Assembly (NCBI GenBank): GCA_013416445.1
Contig: JACCER010000008.1
Coordinates: 1-64,000, forward strand
DNA: 64,000 nt
Reading direction: 5' to 3'
Source: Alcaligenaceae bacterium
GTDB taxonomy: Bacteria > Pseudomonadota > Gammaproteobacteria > Burkholderiales > Burkholderiaceae_B
The notes under the pieces are model-generated. The model ran no database searches. It saw only the letters and a list, made by a program, of their open reading frames with translations, and was not told where the DNA came from. A program made the position numbers and the translations under genes. Of the stretch, positions 1 through 8,423 are shown in pieces. How positions within the stretch are numbered: position 1 is the first letter of the stretch; every line of letters starts with the position of its first letter.

Positions 1-288
1 CAGTACCAGGCGCTATTAGCCAATCACGGCTTCATCTGTAGCATGAGCCGCAAAGGCAACTGCTGGGACAATGCAGTTGCTGAACGCTTCTTCCTGAATC
101 TCAAAATGGAACGGGTATGGCAGCGTAACTATGCCAACCACGCAGAGGCCAAGATCGATATCGTCGCCTACATCGTCGGCTTCTACAACAGCGAACGTCT
201 ACATTCAATTCTGGGCAATCTGCCGCCCTCCGTCTACGAACGGAACATGGCAGCAAATAAACCTATCGTTGTGTCCGAATTTACTTGA
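1..288 (+). CDS. IS3-family transposase OrfB, C-terminal part (5' end outside window)
   Basis: The frame is open from base 1 to the stop at 286-288, giving about 95 residues. It contains the SRKGNCWDNA and ERFF segment and the YNxxRLHSxLG segment, which form the end of the DDE integrase core of IS3-family OrfB proteins; the last catalytic Glu region is in this part. In the active element OrfB is made by frameshifting from OrfA, which is not visible here. The stop codon overlaps the terminal repeat, which is normal for this family. Confidence 0.85.
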   Translation, partial: QYQALLANHGFICSMSRKGNCWDNAVAERFFLNLKMERVWQRNYANHAEAKIDIVAYIVGFYNSERLHSILGNLPPSVYERNMAANKPIVVSEFT

Positions 289-296
289 CCACCACA
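1..296 (+). mobile_element. IS3-family insertion sequence, right end (partial)
   Basis: The window opens inside an insertion sequence. Its transposase reading frame runs in from the left edge and stops at 288. A terminal inverted repeat candidate follows at 271-296; read inward from the outer end it begins TGTGGTGGTCAAGTAAAT, the TG...CA type of end seen in IS3-family elements. The left end and any target duplication lie outside the window, so the element cannot be named or shown to be intact. Confidence 0.75.
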
Positions 297-311
297 CAGT
301 GTCTATATGGA

Positions 312-584
312 TTATTGTTTCTGTAATTGCCCCATCAGCCCTTTCATCATGTCGCTCATGTTCGTGGGTTTGGCAGGCAATTCAAACGCACTGGCAGCGG
401 GTTTTTTATTGGAAATGGATTGCACCACCATGTCATCGCCCAAGCGCAACAGACCTTGCTTGCCTTGTGGGAAGGCGTTTTTGAACTCCGCAATATTTTT
501 GGCGCCAATCATGGATTCTGAAAAAGCGAGATAGGCAGTTGTCATTTCCACCACCAGCGGATCGCTCGTGAAGACAGCTTCCAT
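312..584 (-). CDS. hypothetical protein, 90 aa, possibly a remnant
   Basis: A small frame of 90 residues begins MEAVFTSDPLVVEM and ends with a Met/Gln-rich tail (SDMMKGLMGQLQKQ). I do not recognise the family. There is no good Shine-Dalgarno sequence before the ATG at 584. The frame stays open upstream through the REP-like repeat to the copA stop codon, and it is in the same frame as copA. The C-terminus stops only about 15 bp from the IS end. It may be a short real gene or the leftover 3' part of a longer one. Confidence 0.35.
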   Translation of the reverse strand: MEAVFTSDPLVVEMTTAYLAFSESMIGAKNIAEFKNAFPQGKQGLLRLGDDMVVQSISNKKPAASAFELPAKPTNMSDMMKGLMGQLQKQ

Positions 585-628
585 GGTTTTGCTCTGAGGC
601 GTGCTCCATTTGTGCCGCAGGGTATGTC

Positions 629-664
629 GTGTCGGATTACGCGCCTGCGGTGAATCCGACCTAC
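629..664 (-). repeat. REP-like palindromic repeat, copy 1
   Basis: An inverted repeat with arms GTCGGATTAC and its near complement (GTGAATCCGAC) lies just after the copA stop. On the minus strand it reads GTAGGTCGGATTCACC and continues to GCGTAATCCGACAC. Two more copies of the same element lie at 23854-23885 and 40685-40718, all intergenic. Confidence 0.7.
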
Positions 665-668
665 GAAG

Positions 669-3140
669 CTACGCGCGAAAACCGCGCAGGCGCAAGGCGT
701 TGCCAAGCACGAAGACACTGGAAAGCGCCATTGCGCCGGCTGCGAAAATCGGCGACAAAAGGATGCCCCAGGCAGGATACAGCACGCCCGCCGCCACCGG
801 AATCAGGGCCGTGTTGTAGGCGAAGGCCCAGAACAGGTTTTGACGAATATTGCCTATGGTTGCCCGCGACAGCGCAATGGCGGTGGGTACGCCCATCAGG
901 TTGCCCGACATCAACACTACGTCGGCGGCCTCGATGGCGATATCCGTGCCGGTGCCCACGGCCAGGCCGACATCGGCTTCGGCCAGCGCCGGGGCGTCGT
1001 TGATGCCGTCCCCGATGAATGCAAGCTTTCCGTGTTCGGCTTTCAGTTTGCGTACGGCGTCGACCTTGCCTTCAGGCAGAACTTCGGCGATGACTTCGTC
1101 GATACCCAACTGGCGTGCGATGGCTTCCGCTGTGCGGCGGTTGTCGCCCGTGATCATTGCAACCTTCAGGCCAAGCGTATGTAAGGCTTTGATGGCGTCG
1201 TATGAGCTTGCCTTGATGGGGTCGGCAACTGCGACAATCGCAGCCAATTGGCCGCCAATGGCTGCATAAAGCGGCGTCTTGCCTTCATTGCCCAGGCGCT
1301 CGGCGCTGGCTGAGAAAATGTCAACGTCCAGCCCCAGTTGGCGCATATAGCGGTCTGCCCCGACTTCAACCTGCTCTTCGTTTACCAGTGCTTTCACGCC
1401 GAAGCCAGTGACTGATTCGAAGTCCGTGATGTCGGGAATGGCGATACCCTCGTTTTCGGCCGCTTCGACGATGGCGCGGGCAATGGGGTGCTCGGACTTG
1501 GCTTCGACAGCGGCGATTTTGCCGAGTACGTCCTGGCGCTCGAAGCCTGCGGCGATGTCCAGATCAGTCAGTGTTGGGCGGCCCTCGGTCAGTGTGCCGG
1601 TTTTATCTACGGCGACGACCTTGGCATCTTTCAGCAATTGCAGCGCCTCGCCTTTACGGAAAAGAACGCCAAGCTCCGCGCCGCGCCCGGTGCCCACCAT
1701 GATAGAGGTGGGTGTGGCCAGGCCCATGGCGCAAGGGCAGGCAATAATCAAGACAGCGACGGCATTGACGAGCGCAAAAGTCAGTGCTGGCTGCGGCCCA
1801 AAGATGAGCCAGACCAGAAAGGTCAATGCGGCGGCGGCCATGACAGCCGGTACGAACCACATGGTTACCTTGTCGACCAGCGCTTGTATGGGCAGCTTTG
1901 ACCCCTGTGCCTGTTCGACCATGCGGATGATTTGCGACAGCACGGTAGCGCCGCCCACCGCTGTTGCGCGAAAGGATAGTGCACCCTTTTGATTGACCGT
2001 GCCCCCGACCAGCTTGCTGTCTACGGTTTTTGAAACAGGAATGGGTTCGCCGGTGATCATGGATTCATCGACATAACTTTGGCCTTGTGTGACCTCGCCA
2101 TCAACGGGAATGCGTTCTCCGGGGCGCACCTCGATGATGTCGCCAGCCACAACGTCAGCGATGGGGATTTCAAGTATGGCGCCGTTACGCTGGACGCGCG
2201 CAGTCTTTGCCTGCAATCCAACCAGCCGCTTGATGGCTTCGGATGTGCGGCCCTTGGCGCGCGCTTCCAGAAAGCGGCCAAGCAGAATCAGCGTGACGAT
2301 GACAGCCGCCGCTTCGTAATAGACGTTGACGGTTCCTGCTGGCAGCAAAGAGGGTATGAAGGTGGCCACCAGGGAATAGGCATAGGCGGCGAACGTGCCG
2401 ACCGCCACCAGCGAGTTCATGTCGGGCGCAAGACGGAAAAGCGCTGGAAGGCCTTGTCGGTAAAAACGGAAGCCCGGCATGGCCAGCACTAGCGTCGTCA
2501 GTGCGAACTGGATGTACCAGTTCCATTGTGCGCCTATGGTGCGCATAATGAGTTCGTGCACGCCAGGAATCAGGTGTGAGCCCATTTCCAGTATAAAGAC
2601 CGGCAGCGTCAGGACGGCGGCCAGGGTCAGGTCGCGTTTCAGCGCCGTGCGTTCAGCGTCTTTGCGTTCGTTCGCGGCTGCATCGTCGGCGGATGAACCC
2701 GTGTTTATGGGTTGCGCCGCATAGCCAGCCGCTGCGATGGCCGCGATCAGGGTGTTGGGGTCGACGCTGCCGCGTACGCTGGCGCGTTCAGTTGCCAGGT
2801 TAACCGTGGCCTCGGCAACACCGGGAATGGCTTTGAGCGCACGCTCGACCCGGCCCACGCATGATGCGCAGGTCATGCCGTCGACGGTAAGGTCTATGGT
2901 GGTGGCGGGTACGCTGTAGCCTGCAGCCTCGATGGTGTTGATTAGCGTCTGGCGGTCAACGGAAGGGCGCGCCTTGATATCGGCCCGTTCAGTCGCCAGG
3001 TTGACGGTGACGGCATCAACGCCTTCGACTTTGGCGAGGGCTTTTTCGACCCGGCCCACGCACGATGCACAGGTCATGCCTTCGATAGGCAGACTGATTG
3101 CGGTTATCAAGGTGCTTTCTTGATGAGTTAGGGCGTTCAA
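669..3140 (-). CDS. copA: copper-exporting P1B-type ATPase CopA
   Basis: Inner-membrane ATPase that exports cytoplasmic Cu(I). The 823-residue protein has two N-terminal metal-binding HMA domains, each with GMTCASC (Cys 24/27 and 91/94). These are followed by the membrane segments, the TGE actuator motif near 363, the CPC metal site at 468-470, the phosphorylated Asp in DKTGT at 512, the SEHP motif of the nucleotide domain near 540 and GDGINDAP near 700. All catalytic motifs are intact. The start is a TTG at 3140, supported by a strong AAGGAGG eight bases or so upstream. Expression is probably copper-induced, because a MerR/CueR-type promoter lies directly upstream (3181-3211). No cueR gene is present in the window. 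Confidence 0.96.
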   Translation of the reverse strand: MNALTHQESTLITAISLPIEGMTCASCVGRVEKALAKVEGVDAVTVNLATERADIKARPSVDRQTLINTIEAAGYSVPATTIDLTVDGMTCASCVGRVERALKAIPGVAEATVNLATERASVRGSVDPNTLIAAIAAAGYAAQPINTGSSADDAAANERKDAERTALKRDLTLAAVLTLPVFILEMGSHLIPGVHELIMRTIGAQWNWYIQFALTTLVLAMPGFRFYRQGLPALFRLAPDMNSLVAVGTFAAYAYSLVATFIPSLLPAGTVNVYYEAAAVIVTLILLGRFLEARAKGRTSEAIKRLVGLQAKTARVQRNGAILEIPIADVVAGDIIEVRPGERIPVDGEVTQGQSYVDESMITGEPIPVSKTVDSKLVGGTVNQKGALSFRATAVGGATVLSQIIRMVEQAQGSKLPIQALVDKVTMWFVPAVMAAAALTFLVWLIFGPQPALTFALVNAVAVLIIACPCAMGLATPTSIMVGTGRGAELGVLFRKGEALQLLKDAKVVAVDKTGTLTEGRPTLTDLDIAAGFERQDVLGKIAAVEAKSEHPIARAIVEAAENEGIAIPDITDFESVTGFGVKALVNEEQVEVGADRYMRQLGLDVDIFSASAERLGNEGKTPLYAAIGGQLAAIVAVADPIKASSYDAIKALHTLGLKVAMITGDNRRTAEAIARQLGIDEVIAEVLPEGKVDAVRKLKAEHGKLAFIGDGINDAPALAEADVGLAVGTGTDIAIEAADVVLMSGNLMGVPTAIALSRATIGNIRQNLFWAFAYNTALIPVAAGVLYPAWGILLSPIFAAGAMALSSVFVLGNALRLRGFRA

Positions 3141-3180
3141 AGCACACCTCCTTGTCGTTCATGTCAAATGGATTAAGAGA

Positions 3181-3211
3181 AGGATAGTGCTTCCTATCGC
3201 TGGAAGGTCAA
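3181..3211 (-). promoter_or_regulatory. CueR-type (MerR family) copA promoter
   Basis: On the minus strand a -35 box TTGACC (3206-3211) and a -10 box TATCCT (3181-3186) are separated by 19 bp, the overlong spacing typical of MerR-family promoters. The spacer holds the dyad CTTCC...GGAAG that CueR recognises in other copA promoters. It lies about 40 bp upstream of the copA start. The assignment rests on this pattern; the regulator is encoded elsewhere. Confidence 0.8.
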
Positions 3212-3432
3212 GGGGGAGGAATGCTTTTTTTGCGGAGTTTCAGTCGGACGCCGCCATTGCAGCGCCAGACAGACTAGTGACCCTTGTCGCTGGAAATGTA
3301 TTTGCAAAAGGCCCAGTCACGTAGAGCTACCTTGCTCGTTGCTCATCCGGCCCGAATACCAACGCGCACTGGTTTTGCGGCCCGACAAGAAGACCCAATG
3401 AGCAAGCCCCGCCTGGCATCACATCATTCTCA
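3212..3432. other. intergenic region without recognised gene
   Basis: Between the copA promoter and the 3' end of the tas-like gene I see no credible coding frame, tRNA or terminator with a clear U-tract. Any promoter sequence for copA upstream of the -35 box would lie here. Confidence 0.4.
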
Positions 3433-4482
3433 TCAAGGCGACGGATTCGGATAACGCAGGTGAATGGCCTGGATGGCTTCCAACACTTCTTCCGATAGCG
3501 ACACTTTGACGCTGTCGATGTTTTCTTTCAATTGGTCGAGCCGGGTTGCGCCAATCAGGTTGCTGGTGACAAAAGCTTGTTGATTCACAAACGCCAGCGC
3601 CATGGCTGCAGGAGATAAACCCTGGTCGCGTGCCAACTGTACGTACTCGGCCGTAGCTCGTTCGGCCTGGGGCTTCGAGTAACGGTTAAAACGCGTGAAC
3701 AACGCCAGGCGGCTGCCTTCTGGGCGAGCACCGTTCAGGTACTTGCCCGCCAGTACACCCATGGCCAATGGCGAGTACGCCAGTAGCCCCACGCCCTCCA
3801 GGTGACTGAACTCCGACAGGCCGTTTTCGTAGATGCGGTTGAGCAGGCTGTAGGGATTTTGAATGGATGCGATGCGGGGCAGGTTTCGCGTTTCGGCAAA
3901 CTTCAGGTATTGCGCTACGCCCCAAGGGGTTTCGTTGGATACCCCGATATGGCGTACCTTGCCGGCTTTGACGAAGTCTTGCAGTACCTCCAGGGTTTCC
4001 TCGATGGGTACCGTGTAGGCGTCGTTCTTCCAGGGGTAGTTGGGACGGCCGAATGTGGTTGTGGTGCGATCTGGCCAATGCAACTGGTAAAGGTCAAGAT
4101 AATCGGTTTGCAGACGCTTCAGGCTGGCGTCTAGCGCTTCGCTCATGTTTTTGCGGTCTAAACGCGTCTGGCCGTTACGAATATGGCCAGGGCGTTTCGG
4201 GTCGGTGGCGGGGCCCGAGACCTTGCTGGCTAGCACGATGTCCTTGCGTCGTCCCGTTTTGGCCAGCCAGGTGCCAATATATGTTTCCGTTCGCCCTTGT
4301 GTTTCCGGCTTGGGTGGCACAGGATACATTTCGGCGGTATCTATCAGGTTTACCCCTTGCGACACCGCGTAATCAATCTGCTCGTGGGCTTCGGATTCGG
4401 TGTTTTGTTCGCCCCAGGTCATAGTGCCCAGGCCTATTAGACTGACTTCAAGGCCTGTGCGACCTAGTTTGCGGTATTTCAA
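3433..4482 (-). CDS. tas: Tas-like aldo/keto reductase
   Basis: NADPH-dependent oxidoreductase of the aldo/keto reductase superfamily, closely resembling E. coli Tas over its whole length (GLGTMTWGEQN at the start, DTAEMYPVPP, RLQTDYLDLYQLHWP, GVSNETPWGV, SIQNPYSLLNR). The active-site Asp and Tyr of DTAEMY, the Lys of ASKVSG and the His of QLHWP are all present. I chose the TTG at 4482 because it gives MKYRKLGRTG, the usual start of the family, with a GGAG sequence just upstream; the frame is open to an ATG at 4554, which would add 24 unlikely residues. The physiological substrate of Tas proteins is uncertain. Confidence 0.88.
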   Translation of the reverse strand: MKYRKLGRTGLEVSLIGLGTMTWGEQNTESEAHEQIDYAVSQGVNLIDTAEMYPVPPKPETQGRTETYIGTWLAKTGRRKDIVLASKVSGPATDPKRPGHIRNGQTRLDRKNMSEALDASLKRLQTDYLDLYQLHWPDRTTTTFGRPNYPWKNDAYTVPIEETLEVLQDFVKAGKVRHIGVSNETPWGVAQYLKFAETRNLPRIASIQNPYSLLNRIYENGLSEFSHLEGVGLLAYSPLAMGVLAGKYLNGARPEGSRLALFTRFNRYSKPQAERATAEYVQLARDQGLSPAAMALAFVNQQAFVTSNLIGATRLDQLKENIDSVKVSLSEEVLEAIQAIHLRYPNPSP

Positions 4483-4588
4483 GGTTATGCGCTCCGACGG
4501 AATAGTTTTTGCCAAGGCCGGCTGGGATGCCGACGATGGAGCTGATCTTAACACTGCTGTCGGCTGCCCTGAGTACAGGATTCCCTAT

Positions 4589-4612
4589 ACCGGCATTGCA
4601 TCCAATGCCGGT
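4589..4612 (-). terminator. strong hairpin after the VWA gene
   Basis: A perfect 10-bp stem (ACCGGCATTG / CAATGCCGGT) with a 4-base loop lies 7 bp after the stop codon of the VWA protein gene. There is no U-tract on the minus strand, so it may act as a Rho-linked or mRNA-stabilising hairpin instead of a classic intrinsic terminator. Confidence 0.5.
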
Positions 4613-4619
4613 CCCATAA

Positions 4620-6653
4620 TTACTTCACTTCCACAATGGCGCGGCCCAGTACGGTGGTGTTGCTTACGTCCAGGTAGCGCACTTCGTAGCGGCCTGGTTC
4701 GTCGGGTAGCGTGAGCTGCTGCGATTTGTCGTCGCCCACTTTGTGCGCAGCGATCCAGGTGAAGTCGGCGGCATCGGCCTTGGCCAGGACTATGCGTTGA
4801 TCTTTGCTGTCGCTGCCACCGCTCCAGCTTACCGTAATGCTTGCGCCTGGCTTGGCATTGGCGGGAGCCTGAAGGCCTGCACCGGAATCCAGGGCGGCGG
4901 TTTCCGCCACCACCTCTACAGGCGCGCTAGCAACTGTTTTGCCGCCTGCGTTGAGCGTATAACGCACCTCGTACAGGCCTGGCTCAGCCGGGGCCTTTAG
5001 TGTGCCTTCCAGCCGCTGGCCTACATCAAAGCGGTTATGGCGTGTGCCTTCCTTGGCGCCGGCAGGCACAATAGTGACCTTGTCGTATCGGTTGATGACA
5101 GCAGACCAGCGGATCTCAATCGGTGTGTTTGCTCGTACTACATCGGTTGCTTCAATAGTGACCTTGGCTTCCGTTACTTCCACCGGCGTGCTGGCGAGGG
5201 TTTTTCCTCCTGCATTGAGGGTATAGCGCACTTCGTACATGCCAGGTTGGGCGGGCGCCGTCAGATGGCCTTCCTGTTTTTTTCCTACATCAAAGCGATC
5301 GCCGTACGTGCCTTCTTTGGCTCCGGCCGGGATAATGGTGACCTTGTCATATCGGTTGACCACACTAGACCATGACACAGGGAAACTTGAGCCTGCCATG
5401 ACTTGTTCCGGTGCTGAAATGCCCAGCTCTGCTTCCGTTACCTCCACTGGTGTGCTGGCGAGTGTTTTTCCGCCTGTATTGAGGGTGTAGCGGACTTCGT
5501 ACATGCCAGGTTGGGCGGGCGCTGTCAGTTGGCCTTCCAGTTTTTTTTCTACATCGAAGCGATCGCCGTATGTGCCTTCCTTGGCTCCGGCTGGAACGAT
5601 GGTGACCTTGTCGTATCGATTGACAATACTAGTCCATGACACTGGAAAGCTGGAACCTGCTATGACTTGTTCCGGTGCTGAAACGCCCTGTTCCGCTTCC
5701 ACTACTTCCACCGGTGTGCTGGCGATGGTTTTTCCTCCTGCATTGAGGGTATAGCGCACCTCGTACATGCCAGGTTGAGCGGGCGCCGTCAGATGGCCTT
5801 CCTGTTTTTTTCCTACATCAAAGCGATCGCCGTACGTGCCTTCCTTGGCGCCTGCCGCGACTATGGTGACTTTGTCGTATTGGTTGACCACACTAGACCA
5901 TGACACTGGAAAGCTGGACCCAGTAATGGCTTGTTCGGGTGCTGTGATTTCGACATCGTATTCCGGCTCTTCTGGTTTTGGCTCAGCAACTGGTTCTGGT
6001 GCCGGTTCCGGCTTTGCCTGTTCCTGGGTTACCTGGGCTTGCACCTGACGCAGCGCATCCTTGAGCTCATTGGCATTACTTGCCGGCACAAAAATACCGC
6101 CAGTGTTTTTTGCAATACAGGAGAGTGCTTCGTTGCCTTTTTGATCCAGGTCAAACCCAACCACGTGAGCTGTAAAATCCACGCCGTTTTTCTGCAGCTC
6201 AGCGGCCACCGCGCAAGGGTCGCCATGACAAGACTCCAGCCCGTCGGAGATCAGCACGATGGTGGCGTTATTGTCGCGGTATTGCAGTACGTCAGCGGCC
6301 TGTTTTAGCGAATCCGAAATAGGCGTTTTGCCCTTGGGTACGATGGCGTTGACGGTTTTGATGAACTCGTTGCGATCAACTTTTTGAGGCGTAATCATCG
6401 TCTCGATGTCGCTACAACTGCCTGCGCTGCGGTGGCCGTAAGCAATCAGCCCCAAGTTGGTGTCTTCAGGCCAGCTTTTGACCAGATCGGCCATGACCTC
6501 ACGCGCCGTGGTGATCTTGTTGACGCCGTCAACCTGACCCCACATGGAGCCCGAGGCGTCATAGATTATCATCACATCGTCGGCGGCGTGCGTGGCGGAT
6601 AAGGGCAGTGCGCTGGCGGCAACTGCGATAAGCAGGGCGGGTAGGATCCTCAT
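4620..6653 (-). CDS. secreted VWA-domain protein with tandem Ig-like repeats
   Basis: A 677-residue exported protein. A signal peptide (MRILPALLIAV...SATHA) is followed by a von Willebrand A domain with a complete MIDAS: DASGS near residue 32, a Thr in KGKTPISD near 110 and the Asp of LISDGLES near 137. A Pro/Glu-rich linker (about 210-232) leads to four tandem 88-residue repeats (each with SWSxVVNxYDKVTIVPAGAKEG and YEVRYTLNAGGKT) and a fifth, diverged copy at the C-terminus. The ATG at 6653 has a GAGGAG sequence upstream and places the signal peptide correctly; an in-frame ATG at 6707 is less likely. It probably acts in the periplasm or at the cell surface in metal-dependent protein binding; no function is known. 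Confidence 0.85.
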   Translation of the reverse strand: MRILPALLIAVAASALPLSATHAADDVMIIYDASGSMWGQVDGVNKITTAREVMADLVKSWPEDTNLGLIAYGHRSAGSCSDIETMITPQKVDRNEFIKTVNAIVPKGKTPISDSLKQAADVLQYRDNNATIVLISDGLESCHGDPCAVAAELQKNGVDFTAHVVGFDLDQKGNEALSCIAKNTGGIFVPASNANELKDALRQVQAQVTQEQAKPEPAPEPVAEPKPEEPEYDVEITAPEQAITGSSFPVSWSSVVNQYDKVTIVAAGAKEGTYGDRFDVGKKQEGHLTAPAQPGMYEVRYTLNAGGKTIASTPVEVVEAEQGVSAPEQVIAGSSFPVSWTSIVNRYDKVTIVPAGAKEGTYGDRFDVEKKLEGQLTAPAQPGMYEVRYTLNTGGKTLASTPVEVTEAELGISAPEQVMAGSSFPVSWSSVVNRYDKVTIIPAGAKEGTYGDRFDVGKKQEGHLTAPAQPGMYEVRYTLNAGGKTLASTPVEVTEAKVTIEATDVVRANTPIEIRWSAVINRYDKVTIVPAGAKEGTRHNRFDVGQRLEGTLKAPAEPGLYEVRYTLNAGGKTVASAPVEVVAETAALDSGAGLQAPANAKPGASITVSWSGGSDSKDQRIVLAKADAADFTWIAAHKVGDDKSQQLTLPDEPGRYEVRYLDVSNTTVLGRAIVEVK
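4905..5954 (-). repeat. four tandem 264-bp repeats inside the VWA gene
   Basis: The segment encodes four consecutive 88-residue domains. The DNA copies recur with a 264-bp period (for example the GTGCCTTC-TTGGCTCCGGC block near 5308 and 5572). The central copies are close to identical at DNA level, while the copy nearest the C-terminus has diverged. Confidence 0.85.
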
Positions 6654-6844
6654 CAGAGGGTGTCTCCTCAAGAAGTTACGTCTCTCTGCAAGCATGGACG
6701 AAAACACAGGCTTTGTCCCCGTTCAAATGAGCAGGTTTTATGAAAAAGAGTCGCTGCCCGGCCTGTATTTTCTTGTTTTTGATGAGACCATTGCGGGGCA
6801 TGGGTAAAATGGTCTGAAAGGCGTTTCGAACGCAGGAGTCGCGC

Positions 6845-7450
6845 ATGGTATTTGATATGGTGAGCTTGTCGGCAGAGAACCGATATAAGCTTTTGACTGC
6901 AACGGTGGTACCACGACCCATCGCTTGGGTCACGACGTGTTCCGCTGACGGTATCGTCAATGCCGCCGCGTTCAGCTTTTTTAATGCCATGGGCAATGAC
7001 CCACCCATATTGGCGATTGGCTTGCTGCACAATCCGGAAGGGGGCGCCAAAGATACGGCCAGGAACATCATTGCCACCCAAGAGTTCGTAGTCAATCTGG
7101 TTCCCGAGTCTCTGGCGTCTGCAATGAATATTACGTCTGCCGCTGTAGCAGCAGACGTAAATGAACTAGAACTGGCAAATTTAAAAGAAATAGCTTCTCT
7201 TAAGGTTGCTCCGCCGCGAATTGAAGGCTCGCCAGTGGCTTTTGAATGCCGCACGTTTCAAGCAATAGATACCGGCCCCAAACAGATGATAGTGCTTGGA
7301 GAGGTACTGGCGGTTCACATAGACAGTCAGTACGTCCTGGATGCAGAGCGTTGTCATATTGATACAAGTGCCTTGGAACTGATCGCGAGGATGCATGGAA
7401 GAGGCTGGTACGCACGCACCTTGGATCAGTTCGAAATGAAACGCCGATGA
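6845..7450 (+). CDS. flavin reductase family protein (FMN-binding split barrel)
   Basis: A 201-residue protein of the flavin reductase-like family (DIM6/NTAB type). Typical features are the N-terminal YKLLTATVVPRPIAWVTT segment, the SFFNAMGNDPPILAIGL segment and DTARNI, which together build the flavin-binding split barrel. It could supply reduced FMN to a monooxygenase or be a flavin-binding oxidoreductase in its own right. A CAGGAG sequence sits about 8 bases before the ATG. No monooxygenase is adjacent; the next gene is an IclR regulator on the same strand after a 110-bp gap. Confidence 0.85.
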   Translation: MVFDMVSLSAENRYKLLTATVVPRPIAWVTTCSADGIVNAAAFSFFNAMGNDPPILAIGLLHNPEGGAKDTARNIIATQEFVVNLVPESLASAMNITSAAVAADVNELELANLKEIASLKVAPPRIEGSPVAFECRTFQAIDTGPKQMIVLGEVLAVHIDSQYVLDAERCHIDTSALELIARMHGRGWYARTLDQFEMKRR

Positions 7451-7560
7451 ACTGCTATTGCGTTGCCGGGCAGCCAAATTAACGTATTGCCTGCATCTCG
7501 ACGAGCCCTAAGCTGTTGCTTCCGGGCATATCAGATTCCCTTTTTATTGATTATTGATCT

Positions 7561-8346
7561 ATGGTGACAAAGAAACCAGCCCCCATGTCAAAAGCCATGA
7601 AGCTGGGCCAAGGCAACGCAATTGACAAAGTGTGTGCGATTTTCAGTCTGTTGTCCGAGCGTTCTCCGCTACGGCTCAGCGAAATTTCCCATTCCACTGG
7701 CTTGCATCGTGTCACGGCGTTACGCATTTTGGACGCGCTTTCCGCCAATGATTTTATCCAGCGTTCCGGTAACCCACCCAGGTACTGCTTTGGTCCAGAG
7801 GTCACTGCGATGGCAGTGGCCTCACAGCTCCCTGATCTGCGTGAACTGGTGCGTCCCAGCTTATTGCGTATAGCAGACCTTTCTGGAGACGTTGCCTTGC
7901 TTTCGGTTCGTTCGGGAACGGAAGCGATCTGTATCGACAGAATGACTGGGGATTACCCTATCAGTAGCCGTACACTAGAAGTTGGAACCCGGCGGCCGCT
8001 AGGTATTGGGGCGGGCAGCATGGCGTTGCTGGCATGGGCTCCGCCTTCAGAGCATGACGCCATCATGGAAATTACCTTAAGCCGTGCCGCCGAGTCTTAT
8101 CCCCGAATGACTCGTCATGTCATCCTGGAGCAAATACAGCTAGCCCGCGAGCGAGGTTACGTCATGCTGCTGGATGTCGTGATAGAAAAGCTGGGTGGCA
8201 TTGCCTGCCCAATTTGTGATCCACATGGAAATGTCATTGCGGCCATCAGCGTAACGGCATTAAGGGAAAGGATCGCCGACCGTAAAGATTTGCTTGTCCG
8301 GGCCCTGAAGCACGAGCAAGATCATATTCAGAAGATGTTGAGGTAA
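7561..8346 (+). CDS. IclR-family transcriptional regulator (module A)
   Basis: A 261-residue regulator with an N-terminal winged helix (ALRLSEISHSTGLHRVTALRILDAL, about 35-65) and a C-terminal IclR effector domain (SGDVALLSVRSGTEAICIDRM, RRPLGIGAGSMALLAW). IclR proteins usually respond to a small organic acid and control neighbouring catabolic genes; here the likely targets are the convergent Bug and acyl-CoA dehydrogenase operon. No Shine-Dalgarno sequence is visible before the ATG at 7561; internal ATGs at 7585 and 7597 are alternatives. Confidence 0.88.
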   Translation: MVTKKPAPMSKAMKLGQGNAIDKVCAIFSLLSERSPLRLSEISHSTGLHRVTALRILDALSANDFIQRSGNPPRYCFGPEVTAMAVASQLPDLRELVRPSLLRIADLSGDVALLSVRSGTEAICIDRMTGDYPISSRTLEVGTRRPLGIGAGSMALLAWAPPSEHDAIMEITLSRAAESYPRMTRHVILEQIQLARERGYVMLLDVVIEKLGGIACPICDPHGNVIAAISVTALRERIADRKDLLVRALKHEQDHIQKMLR

Positions 8347-8366
8347 GCCGTTGCTCGGAAATCAAG

Positions 8367-8399
8367 CAGGGCAGAATTGAATAATATGATTCTGCCCTG
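8367..8399. terminator. bidirectional hairpin between convergent genes
   Basis: A perfect 11-bp stem (CAGGGCAGAAT / ATTCTGCCCTG) with an 11-base loop lies between the convergent IclR and Bug genes. Its position suits a shared transcription terminator, although neither side has a long U-tract. Confidence 0.6.
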
Positions 8400-8423
8400 T
8401 TGACTCAAGTGATAATGAAGCGT

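Noticed and set aside
840-1992. Long plus-strand frames opposite copA
   Set aside because: They are antisense to a gene with all P-type ATPase motifs, and their translations are low-complexity and match no family I know.
5002-5754. Repeated plus-strand frames in the VWA gene
   Set aside because: They are antisense copies produced by the tandem repeat and not separate genes.
4905-5954. Possible CRISPR-like or satellite array
   Set aside because: The 264-bp period is in frame and codes for protein domains; there are no short spacers.
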